Counted from the stretch's first letter, positions 34,022 through 45,822 are shown. The stretch is DNA of 64,000 nucleotides from Rhizophagus irregularis (GCF_026210795.1 NC_089440.1:1922001-1986000), one strand, 5' to 3'. Notes: generated by a model from the letters alone, not told the origin. Numbers and translations: made by a program.

Positions 34022-35324
34022 CAGTCAGAACTCGATATAACGAACCTTCTGTTCAAGCTATCTTGGGTCATTATATCAAATATTTGATAAATCAAATATT
34101 TCTATTATACCAATTGATATATTAAAAAGTATAAAAATGGTATATCTAAAAAAGTATATCAATATAAAGTCAAATTTTATCACCTTAAAATGTATTTATA
34201 ATACCAATAGTTCAATACAATATTATCATACAGAATCTTATATAATGCATCAAATTGATCGAAATTAACGGTGTCTGTTGTGTTGAATAATGCGAGGTCA
34301 GACTAAGTTAATTCTGGCCGGAATTAGTATGGTATCAGTTTATCATGAATAAATAAGAATAACTGGTTTTATAATTAACTTCGTTATACGGTGCAGAACC
34401 TCTATAATAGGAACTTAAAAAAATTTAAATAAAATTTGATTTTATGATTGGATTTTAATTTTATAAAAAAAATTAAACTCTATTTATTAAAAGGAATTGA
34501 TTTATAAAATAAAAAAAAAAGTCTCAATTTTTCAGATTATGTAAGCATCACGTGATACATATATTAACCAATCAGAAATTAGGATTTTATAAGTTATATG
34601 ATATAAAATTTATATAGTAATATATTTATTTATTGTATTTCATTATAAACTGATGAATCAGATATATCATATGCGATGATGTTATTATATGTATTTTTTG
34701 ACTAAATTAAAGTAAAATTACTTAGTTTTTGAATTCTTTCATTTATAAATTCATCTGAATTGTCTTTTAAATATTCACTTGATGGTATATAATTATCATC
34801 TATAACATTAAATTGACCTATATTTAAACAACCTTATTCATTAAATCTTTTTTTGCAATTTTAAAATTTTTTTTCTTCTTGGCATATTAAAAAAAAAATC
34901 TGTACATTATTAAATGTGACTAAAAAAACCTGTAATATAAAAATTTAAACTAGTCTCAATTTCACTAAATTTAATCAATATATTTAAATTACAGATTTTT
35001 AAACAGCTAAAACTCAGCCAAAATTTAATTTAGAAAAAAAATAACTGATAATTTTTAAAGCTAATGGTCATATCTATAAAAATTATCGGTTAAATTTTTT
35101 ACTTTAATATAAAAAAATTTTTTTTTAGGAATTTATAATCAATCAATTGTTACTATACATAAGTAGTTGAGTATAGAGGTTCTGCACTATATGTAATATC
35201 GCGAAATTTATAATAAAGTCGGTATATAGTGATATAATTAATTATAGATGGTTTTGGTTTAAGAAAAAAGTTCGTTATGGGCCAAAATTGGTTTATCCCG
35301 AATCGTTATATCAAGTTATAACTG
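34022..35324. mobile_element. Mariner/pogo-like element, non-autonomous, with nested element
   Basis: Ends CAGTCAGAACTCGATATAAC (34022) and GTTATATCAAGTTATAACTG (ending 35324), flanked by TA. Another TA element is nested at 34389-35187, leaving about 500 bp of its own. No transposase frame. Confidence 0.78.
34389..35187. mobile_element. Mariner-like MITE nested in 34022-35324
   Basis: Ends GTGCAGAACCTCTATA and TATAGAGGTTCTGCAC, with TA at 34387-34388 and 35188-35189. The terminus resembles that of 52313-53057 (CAGTGCGGTACTTCTATA), so these are related families. No frame inside. Confidence 0.75.
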
Positions 35325-35379
35325 TACTTCGAAACTTATTTGTTTTTTTTAAAATAATAAATTTAATTTTTTTTCTTTT

Positions 35380-37130
35380 TTTCTTAGGTATGTATGATGT
35401 ATCGGCTTCGACCCTTCTTTTGAATAGGTAAGTTTCATTCTTCTTTTGAATCTTTTTTTTAAAAAAAAATATTTTTTTTCTAATGCTTTTTAAATTTTTT
35501 TTAGGTACCGGCTTCAACTTTCACTTTGGATCGGTAAGTTTCAAAATTTTCATTTTTTTGAAACTTTATTCTTTTTAAAAAAAACTTTTTCTAATATTTT
35601 TTTTATTTCTTTTTTTTAGGTATCGGCGAGACCCTTCACTTGGATTGGGTAAGTTTCTAAGTTTTGAAAATTTCGTTCGAAACTTTAAAAACCTTTTTTC
35701 TAATATTTTTTTTATTCTTTTTTTAGGTATTGGTGAGATCTTTCACTTGGATCTAGGGATGGGGAAGTTCGCCGGTTGAGCGGTTCGAACCTGGTTCAGA
35801 ACCAAGAACTGAACCAAAATCGTGAACCAGTTTAAACTGAACTGCGGTTCAGTTCAGTTAAACCGATTACGTGATGTTATACAATCCAAAAAAGGAAATT
35901 CAACTCCTTATAAAAAATGGAAATTGAGTTACACAAAATTCAAAGAAGGAAATTTTCATGCAGATCGTTTGATTCTGGCCAGAATTATCATAGCCATTCA
36001 TCAGATTCGAACTAACTAGAACTGTTCCGCATAACCGAACTGAAACTGCTCAGAACCGTTTTTTGAGCGAACTGGTTCGAAACTGGTTAAACCGCTCAGC
36101 AGAACCAGAACCGAACTGATGGAATCGTCCCCATCCCTACTTGGATCGGATAAGTTTCAAAATTTTTATTTTTTCGAAACTTTGTTTTTTTTTAAAAAAA
36201 AAACTTTTTCGAATATTTTTTTATTTCTTTTTTTAGATATTGGTGAGACTCTTCACTTTGGATCGGTAAGTTTCGAAAGTTTCGTTCTTGTTCTTTCGAA
36301 ACTAAAAATTTTTTTTCTAATATTTTTTTTTATTTCTTTTTTAGGTATCGGCAAGACTCTTCACTTGGATTGGATAAGTTTCTAAGTTTTGAAAGTTTCG
36401 TTCTTGTTCTTTCGAAACTTTAAAAACCTTTTTTCTAATATTTTTTTTATTCTTTTTTTAGGTATTGGCGAGACCCTTCACTTGGATCAGGTAAGTTTTG
36501 AAATTTTCATTTTTTCAAAACTTTGTTTTTTTTTTTAAAAAAAAAACTTTTTCTAATATTTTTTTATTTCTTTTTTTAGGTATCGGCGAGACCCTTCACT
36601 TTGGATCGGTAAGTTTCAAAAGTTTCGTTCTCGTTCTTTCGAAACTATAAATTTTTTTCTAATATTTTTTTTTATTTCTTTTTTAGGTATCGGCAAGACC
36701 CTTCACTTGGATTAGGTAAGTTTCTAAGTTTCAAAAGTTTTGTTCTTGTTCTTTCGAAACTTTAAAAAACTTTTTTCTAATATTTTTTTTTATTTTTTTT
36801 TTAGGTATCGGCGAGACCCTTCACTTGAATCGGGTAAGTCTCGAAATTTTTGTTTTTTTGAAACTTTGTTTTTTTTAAAAAAATAACTTTTTCTAACATT
36901 TTTTTATTTCTTTTTTTAGGTATCAGCTTCAATACTGCCTTTTGGATTGGTAAATTTAAATTGGCTTAATTTATTCTTTTTTTTAGATGTCGGCTTCTTT
37001 TGGGCTTTTGATCGGTAAGTTTCAACTTTGAAACTTTGAAACTTTAATTTTTTTTAAGAAACGTTACTAACGTTTCATTTTACTTCTTTTTGTAGATTCT
37101 CTTAGATCAGATGATAAGTTTTGAGAGTAA
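35380..37130 (+). repeat. Micro-exon/mini-intron array on the plus strand (giant hAT element 2)
   Basis: About thirteen units of 105-120 bp. The order is TTTTTTTAG, a block of mostly 29 nt (related to gtatcggcgagacccttcac), GTAAGTTT, a palindrome (AAGTTTCG…CGAAACTT), TTTTTCTAATATTTTTTT as branch-site-like sequence, and the next T tract ending in TAG. Acceptors are visible near 35503, 35618, 35726, 36235, 36343, 36460, 36577, 36685, 36802, 36918, 36985 and 37094. The last block ends with stop codons in two frames. A 386-bp MITE sits inside one block. Palindrome, donor and acceptor are conserved together, which a plain satellite would not need. Confidence 0.83.
35754..36139. mobile_element. 386-bp hAT-type MITE inside an array unit
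   Basis: Ends TAGGGATGGGGA and TCCCCATCCCTA, perfect 8-bp duplication cttggatc (35746-35753, 36140-36147). The interior is rich in ggttcagaac/gttctgaacc inverse repeats at both sides. The frame at 35822-36019 is a by-product. Confidence 0.9.
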
Positions 37131-37824
37131 TACTTTATGTATTATATATTTTAGGACATTTAATATATTAAATTAGTATTTTAATTGTTTTTTATAATGT
37201 AAATAAATTTGAGCAATATATTTATATAAATTTACTTATTAAATGCAATCGATTTTAACAATTTAATATTATCGGTAAATTCTGATATATATAAATTAGT
37301 TCCCCTATTTGATGCCAATATTGCATTCTGATTTTATCTTGATTTGCGCCATTAATTGACCACAATCGGCATTCATGAAAATGGTCTAATATTCTCCAAT
37401 CGCCATTCTATCAAAGTCCAATAAGAAAGGCTATTGGCACCTGATTGGTTGCCAATTTGTCATCATTAGACCCGTGACGTTCCTTCTCATTTTTTACAGA
37501 AACCCTTTTTTTAAAGAGTCAGTGAAGAAAAATTGGTTTTTTTAAGAGTTCTAAAGAAAAAATGTTATTTCTGTTAAAAAATTTTAAAAAATGTTAAATA
37601 AAACACTTTTCTTGGATTAAAAAAAATATTCAGATAGCTATTATTGCTTGATTCAAATGATTCAAAATGTGATTCAGATCTGATTTAGATCTAATCCAAT
37701 TCAGATCAGATCATTATTTTTTAGTCTGATTAGATTTACGGATTATAAATTAATGATTTGATCCAGATCTGATTCAGATCCGATTCACGGATTCAAATTA
37801 GATCAGATATTCTGTGGAACCCTA
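37131..37824. other. Right arm of giant hAT element 2, no gene
   Basis: AT-rich sequence, then gatctgattcagatccgattc-type subterminal repeats from about 37660 to the terminus. Confidence 0.6.
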
Positions 37825-37991
37825 CATATATTAGCTAATATTATTTTAATAGTAACGTTTACTCCCCCACCCCAGGTAAGATTTTATGACCAATCACAAC
37901 CATTTCACATGATTTATATTATATGTAACCTAAGATTTTCTTTTACTCTTCCACCCCCTAAAATATTAGCTAATATATGTCATTGCCCTAA

Positions 37992-38345
37992 CCATTCTAT
38001 AATATTAAAAAAAAAACTACTAAGATTCTACTTACGAATCTTAGTTTTTTTATTATCACAAAGCTTGTTTCGTCTAGCAATACCTACAAGAAAAAGAAAA
38101 AAGAAACATTAAAACGTTTCTAAAGTAAAAAAAATGACTTCCTCTTTCCATTTACCTTATTATCCAAAGTCTGGTACGTAGTTTTGACCGGCATTCCCAT
38201 AGAATTACTACGAAAAAGGAAAGGACCACATTTAAAATTTAAAAAAAATAAAATAAAATAATTTTTTTTGTTTTTTTCTGCGCCTATAGAGCCAAAGGAC
38301 AAGGAAAAGAAAGAATAAAAGTTTAAAAAAGAATGCATAAGATTC
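37992..38345 (-). repeat. 5' units of the minus-strand micro-exon array, with an ATG
   Basis: On the minus strand a block after a TTTTTCGTAG acceptor-like tract (near 38205) contains ATGGGAATGCCGGTCAAAAC and reads MGMPVKTTYQTLDNK. It ends at a GTAAAT donor (38153). The next acceptor (CTTGTAG, near 38090) starts a second block that ends at GTAAGTAG (38033). These look like the first exons of the array that continues at 27929 downward. Inference: an expressed multi-exon gene may once have started here. Confidence 0.5.
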
Positions 38346-38518
38346 TTTTTTAAACTTTTGATACATATAACGCATAACGTGGTTATTCGACCAGTATGGT
38401 TAGTTATTCAACCAATGTCTAATCATAGATCATTGCTAATTAAGGTCAAATTTTTAATTTTAGTCAAATATAGATCGAATTTTACTAAGGCCAAATATTC
38501 CTTTTTCAACTAGTGCTA

Positions 38519-38597
38519 GACATTCATTTGTAAGAGAAGAACTACAAATTGTTTCACCAGACACAGTATTACTTCCCAAATATATTCTCAAACATTA
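38519..38597 (+). pseudogene. Last codons of the integrase-like ORF
   Basis: Resumes the frame broken at 24176: RHSFVREELQIVSPDTVLLP … KH then TAG. See 22447-24176. The join, with one copy of the 3-bp duplication, is in frame, which fixes the CACTA insertion point. Confidence 0.7.
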
Positions 38598-38639
38598 GAT
38601 TTATCTCTTCTTTCCTCCACTTGGTATAGGATTTATTCA

Positions 38640-39669
38640 AAAGCATACATTGCTTAAGTAATCATTTATTTCATCTTTATTATAAACTATAATTTGTTTA
38701 TTTCTAAGCCAGTCAGTTCGTAAATTCTTTTTTTCCTGTTTTTCATTCCCAGATTTATCATCTATAAGAAATTTAGTAAGGGAACATAGGGCGAACTTAA
38801 ATTGTTCATGCTTATCGAATTCCTTTTCAAGTATTTCTCTAAACTGTTTTCTTCAGCTTTCTAATATTTTTCATATATCATTTCCATTATCTGGATGGGA
38901 TTTGGAAACTTTTGCACAATGTACAGCTATAGCTCTTCTTTTAACCGCAGTTTACAATTCTTCTTGTTCCTTAAATTCTAAATCCTTCTTGAACTTTTCA
39001 TGCCCCTTAATTTCTTCTAAACGCTCAAATTCTTTATTAATCAAATTCTTAGATTTATTACTTTTTCTAAATGATTGTGTTTTAGGTTTAGAACTGCCTT
39101 CAGACTCTAACTCTTTTAATGTCAGTAGACAAATTGCCTCTGGATCATTTAGTTCAAGATCATGGAAAAGGGTCTTACAACCATCTAGATCATTTGCCTT
39201 ATATGGTTCAATACCTACTAGATCTAATTCTCTCCAACATTTTTGTAATCTTGTGCCCATGTTCTAATACGCTCTATTGGTTTTTGAGCATTTGGACTGT
39301 CCCAGTTTTTTGCTTCTTCTTCAGTGATGTAGTTGACACTAAGTATTGGAACTTCCTTTTCAGGTTCTAGTTCAGGAACTAGAGTTGGGATTACTACATG
39401 TGGCCTCTTCTTGTTGCTCATATTTACACTAAAGCTTTCTACCTGTGCTTTAATTTCAGAAGCTTGAATAACCTGTTGGTTGGCACCTGAATTGGTATTT
39501 GAATAGAAGCTACTTCCTTTTGCTTTTCTAATAGTTTGCATGGATTTTTTCGCTTAAGATGCTCATGAAGTTTTTGGGGTGTTGAGCATTCATGACCACA
39601 ATGTTTACAGATTATATCTTTTTTATCACTTCTTGTTTTTCTAACCATAGTGTTAGCTCTAACCGTCAC
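38640..39669 (-). pseudogene. C2H2 zinc-finger protein pseudogene
   Basis: Starts near 39669 (MTVRANTMVRKTRSDKKD), then a C2H2-like finger of the form C-x2-C-x12-H-x5-C (ICKHCGHECSTPQKLHEHLK…PC). A frameshift near 39500 moves the frame to 39541-39224 (Pro/Glu-rich linker, EEEAKNWDSPNAQKPIERIR), and another near 39250 to 39260-38952 (charged, probably helical). The tail in 38950-38640 is broken by stops (FALCSLTKFLIDD, LRNKQIIVYNKDEINDYLSN). Proteins of this plan are abundant in Rhizophagus, probably mobile; I recall no function. At least three breaks, so not functional. Confidence 0.6.
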
Positions 39670-39875
39670 GCTATTACTTGCTTATATAATTTTTTCTTTA
39701 ATTATTTATTTCTTATGTACCTATCACTTTTCGATCATAGAAACCCTATCAAAGATAAGTATTTACAAGCTTTCCAAGTGGTTCTAGCTATTGCAAAACT
39801 AAAGCATTAACTAATTATTAATTAATCTTTTTGAATCTAATAATAAAAAATAGAATAATCGGTGAATATTCTTGC

Positions 39876-40785
39876 TAGAGCTCCGAACAGGTCAGCTAAA
39901 TTCAGGTAACCTGACCTGACCTGACCTGAAATTCAGATCAGGTATGAGATTTTTGAAAAAAATTCAGGTCAGGTATTGACCTGAAAATATTGATTTTACT
40001 ATATAATAAAAGTGAGTTGCAGTATTGCGATTCACTTTTTTATATTGATTTTATATAATAAAAGTGAGTTGCAGTATTGCGATTCACTTTTTTATATAGA
40101 TTTTATATAAAAAAAGTGAGTTATGGAATTGCGATTCACTTTTTTATATTGATTTTATATAATAAAAGTGAGTTGTGATATTGCGATTCACTTTTTTATA
40201 TTAATTTTATATAATAAAAGTGAGTTGAAATATTGCGATTCACTTTTTTATATTGATTTTATATAATAAAAGTGAGTTGTGATATCGCAACTCACTTTTT
40301 TTATATTAATTCTATATAAAAAAAGTGAATTTCAGTATTGGGATTCACTTTTTTATATGATTTTAATATAAAAATGTTGAATCGCAATATTTTGAGAAAA
40401 AACATTGTGAAAACGTTTTTTTCATAATATTATATTAAAAAAATGTTTCGTACCATTTTTTTTTTGATATTTTAATAATAACGTTATGAAAACATTTTTT
40501 TCATAATGTTATATTAAAAAAAACATTTTGCAATATTTTTTTTCAATATTTTAATAAAAAACGTTGCAAAAACATTTTTTTTTCATAATATTATATTAAA
40601 AAAAAAAAGTTTTGTACCATTTTTTTTCAATACTTTAATAAAAATAATCCTGAAATTTTTCAGGTTTCAGGTCAGGTCAGGTCAAACAGACAACTTGATA
40701 TAATCTGACCTGACCTGATCTGAAAAAAAATTTCAGGTCAGGTTTATCAATTAACCTGACCTGACCTGACCCATTCAGAACTCTA
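39876..40785. mobile_element. 910-bp hAT MITE made of hairpin repeats
   Basis: Ends TAGAGCTCCGAACAGGTCAG (39876) and CTGACCCATTCAGAACTCTA (ending 40785), perfect 8-bp duplication attcttgc (39868-39875, 40786-40793). Subterminal cctgacctgac repeats lie at both ends. The left terminus matches giant hAT-like element 1. Confidence 0.93.
39990..40640. repeat. Array of hairpin units inside the hAT MITE
   Basis: Seven units of about 63 bp with inverted AAAAAGTGAGTTGC / GCGATTCACTTTTT arms and a ttttatata linker, then four units built on AAACGTTGC…/ttttcataat. Same plan as 12288-13185 but with other stem sequences. Confidence 0.85.
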
Positions 40786-40912
40786 ATTCTTGCCCATTTT
40801 TCTGCAATACCAGAAAGACTTGTGGAAATGCTAGTACGAGGTCCAAAGGATGTCAATTCCATTGAAAGGCTAAAAAACGTATATCTTGTTCTAATTGCGA
40901 AAAGCCTACAGC

Positions 40913-43900
40913 AGGACCCCAAACAATATATATATATGTCAGATGAAAATTTCAAAATTTATTAAGATCAATAAGCAAACTATTTTCAATCCTGCTAAGC
41001 AAACTCTTATTATAACATTAAGATTTTTTATACTACTAAGCAATTTATTTTGTGACTTTATAAAATTTTATCTTTTATTTATTGATTACTTTATTAACTA
41101 AATTGATATTATTACATCATATTAATAATACTATTTTTAATAGTATTACGGTTAAAATAATTAAAAGTATCACGTGCTACTCCTGTTAAAGTTAATGAAC
41201 TATCACCAATTATTACACCATTTGATTTAATATGATATATAATATTTTGAGGACAATGATGAGTAAATAACGTATAACCTTCTACAGTTTGGCTTGCAAA
41301 AATATTGAGATGAATAGGTAAATATACTTGTAACGAAATATATGATAAATCTTCAATCTGAGTTACCGCATTTTGACTATAACAATGGTTACCATAACCT
41401 TCATAATACATTGCTATTACTTTAGCAATACAAATTTTCATCCCATATAGTACAATTACATAGTCACCTTGCTGTAATGGAAAATCTTGAGTAATATTTG
41501 CTGATTCAAGATAAATGACTAAATAAATAGCAAATTATTAATATTAAAATTATGTAAATAAATTATATATTTGATATTATATTTACTTTTGTTTGTAATT
41601 CTATCAATTTGTTTTTGTCTTGATAATTCAAATTGTTGTAAATTTGCAAGATTAGCTGTCATTGTTTTCCAATTTTCTTTCCATCGCTTTTCACGTTGTT
41701 TTACAAATCGTATTTCAGGATCATCGTTGTTTGTAAGATGTGAAATTATATGACTAGCCTTATTTGGATTAATAGTATTTTCTTTTTCATAACCAATTAT
41801 ATGTGCACAATTTTGTCTTTCAATTGGTCTTGAATTGTATGCTTCATGATGCTTTCGTAATGCAATCATAACCGAATAATTTAGCTCTCCTGTTTGAAAA
41901 ATATATCTAATAGTAGGATCTTTTAAGATTATGTTAATACTTAATAATGTATTATTAAAAGTTTCAATAAATGTATAAAAAAATAATAATAATACCATGA
42001 GTAAGTTGCTCATTATAAAGTATTCTTGTATTATTTAAAGTTGAAATAATTTGTGTCTGGATTTGATCATCGATATTCTCAATATTTGATAGATCAAGAA
42101 TATCATCAACTGTTTCAATAGCATGTTTGGAAGCTTGACTAATTGCATCAGAAATTTCTCTATCAATTTCAAAAAATTCATTTGGATCATTTCCAAATTC
42201 CGAACTTGACTTATTGATTCCAGTTGATATTTCCAAATTTTGCTCCTCTATTATTACAAATGGCTGTAATAATGAATTATTCGTATTTGTAGTAGGTTTC
42301 ATATCAAGTGCTTTGGCGAGTTCAAATGCCAATTTGTAAGAAAATTTAACAGTTGAAGTAATATCAGTATCTGACGGCCAAGCACATAATTTTGTTAATT
42401 TGCTTGAACTAATATTTCCCATATTATAATCAAAATGATAACCTATTTGAAAGTAATATAAAGAAGGGAGATTTAATTAGTCAGCAAAGTTTAATCTAAT
42501 TATAAACTTAATTTTTATTAGTAGTTTTGGCTTCTTTCATTAAATTAAATAGAATCAATAATCATAATTATGCTAATTTGCCTGCTTACCATCACGAACC
42601 GATTTTTCTTTTTCCAATGTAATATTTCTTGTTCTTAACGCTTTGGCGCATTGAGAAATTTTTGGAACTAATTGTAACAATTCTGAATAATTAAAATCAG
42701 AATTAATTTGACGCGCCATACCAAAAAAGTGTTCACAGGCCTCCGATCCATGCATCTATGGTAAAAATGGATAATTTGGGTAATATTCCCGATGTGCTTT
42801 TACTAACAAAACCATAGACTCTGCAAGAGAAATAAAAATTGCAAAGCTTTGGTCCGCTAAAAAATTTTTACTAACAGAAATAAAATCAGGATACTTTTCA
42901 CTCATATTCGTTACATATTCTCTCCAAAATCGTAAAAAGAAAAAAGACGTCATTGACATTCTAATTCTTTCTAAAGGAGTTATTTCACGATTTAGGTAAC
43001 TATCGATAAGTTCGCCTAATTTTCAAATTACAATTAAATTATGAAAAAATAAATTGTAATAATTATATTATAATAACAAAATTATTTTATCTAACCCATT
43101 ACGAAAAGGTATACAAAAAGTCCTCGCATGTCCTCTTCAATATTATGAGTTCCATGACAATTTCGTAAATTTTCTGAACAAAATACACGATATGCCGCAC
43201 CATCGTCTTGGCGATCAAGCTTTATTACATCATGATGATACATTACGGAATTAGAAAGATTTGACAATTTTAACAATTGTTCAAATCGTGCAGTTGAACT
43301 TCCAAGGGTAAGAAGACGGGCGCCAGACATAATTGCATTACGGCTAGTTTTTTTAGCATGCTTAGGATCTTGTACACGAATAACAGGTCCTACGTTCGGA
43401 AAAATTGGGCAGCTGAAATCAACTCCAAGTTTATTATTTTTAAAAGTCAACCGTTCGTCTGTTGAATATGACTGAATTGCAACTTGGGCTTTAAATTCAA
43501 CAATAGCACCATCTGATCCGATTGATAAAATTGGAAGGTTAAGCTGCGGTGCTATCTGAGTTAATAATTCTTGATGAAAGCTGGTTATGGTTGACATGTT
43601 ATCAGATCCGTTATTGGCAATTAATGCAATAACTACTGGAGGAAAGTTCGGCAATGGTATCTAATAATTTAAATAGTAAGTATCGTTACTTACATTATAT
43701 AATTATTTTGAATAAACAAATTACCTGCAATATATAAGCGCGCACATCTTTTGCAATCGCTTTTTTTGTTTTAATATTATTAATAATTGGTTGAATGTCC
43801 TCATATTTATTGATTTTAGTTTGTTCAGTCGATAGTGTTGACCCAACAATACAACCTAAAACAGGATTATAGCGAAGGGCAGGTTTCAATTTGGTATTAT

Positions 43901-45653
43901 CGGACATAGCAACAATAGGTCCCCGATAATTTAATGTATCAATTAGCCTTTTAAATTTGGCAACATTTTCAAATGAAAGGTTAGGATTTGTGAGGGTGTC
44001 TTCATTATTAGTCCGAAGTTTACTAATTTTTATAAAAATTGTTAATATTTTAGAAAGGTTAACAAATGAAGCAAGCAAACTGAACTGAAGGATACCGTAT
44101 ATTTTGAATTGTACGTCCTTCCAAATTTTGGCGAAAGAGATCAAGGGCTCAAGTACTGAAACTTCCTAATATAATAAGAAAGTTTGTAAAATCTTCATTA
44201 TATTGAATATTTTGCTTGCCCTTATTATTATCTTTACGAATTGCAGCTTGGACCATAACTTCATAGAGTCCTGTAAACACAGGTTTTTCTTTAAATGCAC
44301 CATTGGTTGCTTTATCTGCTAATGTAATCCATATACTTGTATCATAATTGTCCTTAATAACAGACCAAATTTTATGAAGATCCTGATTTTGCAAATGTTT
44401 TTTTAAAGAATTATTTTCAAAATAGAATTTTGGTGTAAATTTAAGATTTTCAGGTGCCGGTTTTGGTATAGTAAGACGATGTGCCAATATAGGATTGTAT
44501 TTTAGTAAATAACATTCATTACAAATCGTTTTTCCAGAATCGGAATATCCTGTGCATTCTTTAGCGCGTACAGCAATGCCTATTAACAATATTTGGAAAA
44601 GATTTTCATTAATTGATCAATTAGAATAAAAAAATAACGTAAATAAATATTTACAATCTTTATCAACACGCCATTGAGATTCTGCATAAATTTTTCGATT
44701 TAATGCACGTTTCTGAAATGGCTTAAGTTTTTTTCTTGTAAACTTATGAGGAAATTTTCCAGGATATATTTCCTTAGCAATTATTTCAACACGACGAGCC
44801 TCCACCATAACATGCAGGTGTTCTATCAACATATTTTGCAATCAAATCTGAACGCAATCCTAAACATGGCTTTCTTTTTCTACCAGTTTGATTAGTTGCT
44901 GGATTAATAATCTCTATATTAGCATTTTCTTTTTCATTAATTCCATCCTCATTTTCATCTACTGTAATAATATCGTTATCATCCATTGCATCTTCTACCT
45001 CACTTTTCCAATCATTCCAATCATCATCTGAATTTACATCATCGTCATCTTTTTTATCAGTTGTTGTAGGATTAAAAAAGCATAAAATACTTTTTTGTTC
45101 ATTTCGTTTACATCCCGGACCATTTGCATGGTGGTTAATGTAATCTTCGTCATATTTCCTATTAAGTTTTATTACAACTCCACATATGCAGATTACCTTT
45201 TTAGCACGTACAACTTTAGCAACAAATGGATGTCTTTGTAAACGTTGTTTTGAGTATTTCCAGCCACCCATAATGTGCATAAAAAATGTGTGTATATGAA
45301 AATAAAAGATAACAAATATGCAAAGATGATAACGATAATGTGTAAAGAATATGTATAGATAATGATAATATGCAAAGACAAAGATAATATGCATAAAGAA
45401 ACGAAGAAACATTTTTTTATACTATTTTTATTATTTAATATATATAAAATATGATAATTGCCAGATTAGGTATTTGCTACGCAAACTCATAACCGAGTTT
45501 AGTTAAATTCATATTTTGTTACGCATCTAGAAATCTGACCAATTTAAAATTTAACTATTGGTTAAGCAAATAAAAATCTCACATGGGGGTAAAATTTCTT
45601 ATGACCGTTATGCAAATATAAATCTAACCTATTTATATATTGTTTGGGGTCCT
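40913..45653 (-). mobile_element. 4.7-kb DNA transposon, copy 2 (inverted)
   Basis: Perfect 8-bp duplication cctacagc (40905-40912, 45654-45661). Ends AGGACCCCAAACAATATATA and the inverse TATATTGTTTGGGGTCCT. 4741 bp, nearly identical to 5562-10303 over its full length, so one is a recent source or both are recent insertions. It faces copy 1 across about 30 kb. Confidence 0.93.
41112..45271 (-). pseudogene. Multi-exon transposase of the 4.7-kb element, copy 2
   Basis: Same exons and introns as copy 1 on the other strand, start at 45271 (MGGWKYSKQRL…). Differences from copy 1 include several amino-acid changes (for example HREYYPN for HQEYYPN, KALRTRN for KALKTRN). Breaks here: an extra G near 44810 shifts the frame after TPACYGG, a TGA at 44149 (CGA in copy 1), a TAG at 42756 (TGG in copy 1) just before HGSEACEHFF, and an indel near 41990. 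Copy 1 is intact at each of these places. Role as given for copy 1. Confidence 0.8.
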
Positions 45654-45822
45654 CCTACAGCCTCTGCTTGTGGACGATGTCTACTATATATTAGTGGTTA
45701 TTATATTATCCGATACTATGATAGACTTCGACGAAAAAGAACTTATATTGGCCAATCCTATACTAGCAAATTCTATGATAGATTTTGATCAGAGATATAA
45801 GAAAAAAGTTATGAGAAAATAA

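Larger units (their letters stand above)
27947..37824 (-). mobile_element. Giant 9.9-kb hAT element 2, with decayed transposase
   Basis: Termini TAGAGTTCTGCACAGATCAG (27947) and CTGATC…TATTCTGTGGAACCCTA (ending 37824), with a perfect 8-bp duplication catatatt (27939-27946, 37825-37832). Both ends continue into gatccgattcagatctgatc-type subterminal repeats, as usual for hAT. It carries a hAT transposase pseudogene on the minus strand (31151-33421), a micro-exon array on the plus strand (35380-37130) and five nested small elements. Confidence 0.9.
27930..37988. mobile_element. 173-bp MITE split near its left end by a giant hAT element
   Basis: Left end AGGCAGTGACATATATT at 27930-27946 and the rest at 37833-37988 (…ATATTAGCTAATATATGTCATTGCCC), flanked by TAA (27927-27929, 37989-37991). 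The two ends are inverse of each other over about 25 bp (GGCARTGACATATATTAGCT). The 9878-bp hAT element entered inside the left terminal repeat. Confidence 0.87.
24180..38515. mobile_element. Giant 14.3-kb CACTA-like element with many nested insertions
   Basis: The left end CACTAGTCAAAAAAGGACAA (24180) and the right end CCTTTTTCAACTAGTG (ending 38515) form the terminal repeat; both are followed inward by gacc/ggtc-rich subterminal repeats (to about 24390 and from about 38360). The flanks TTA (24177-24179) and CTA (38516-38518) are a 3-bp duplication with one transition. Joining the flanks restores a protein frame, so the borders are exact. The element's own content is mainly the minus-strand micro-exon array; no CACTA transposase is visible, so it is non-autonomous. 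Confidence 0.87.
40794..45822 (+). other. Short unknown ORF split by the 4.7-kb element
   Basis: Sequence 40794-40912 plus 45662-45822, joined over one copy of the 8-bp duplication, gives one open plus-strand frame of about ninety residues: HFSAIPERLVEMLVRGPKDV at the start, IAKSLQPLLVDDVYYILVVI across the join, and a charged end. Stop at 45820-45822. The left part begins at the hAT MITE border. No family recognised. It may be a fragment of another repeat rather than a gene. Confidence 0.4.

Noticed and set aside
12156-37824. Almost equal length of the two giant hAT elements (9868 and 9878 bp)
   Set aside because: Their contents and nested insertions are different, so the equal length is a coincidence.
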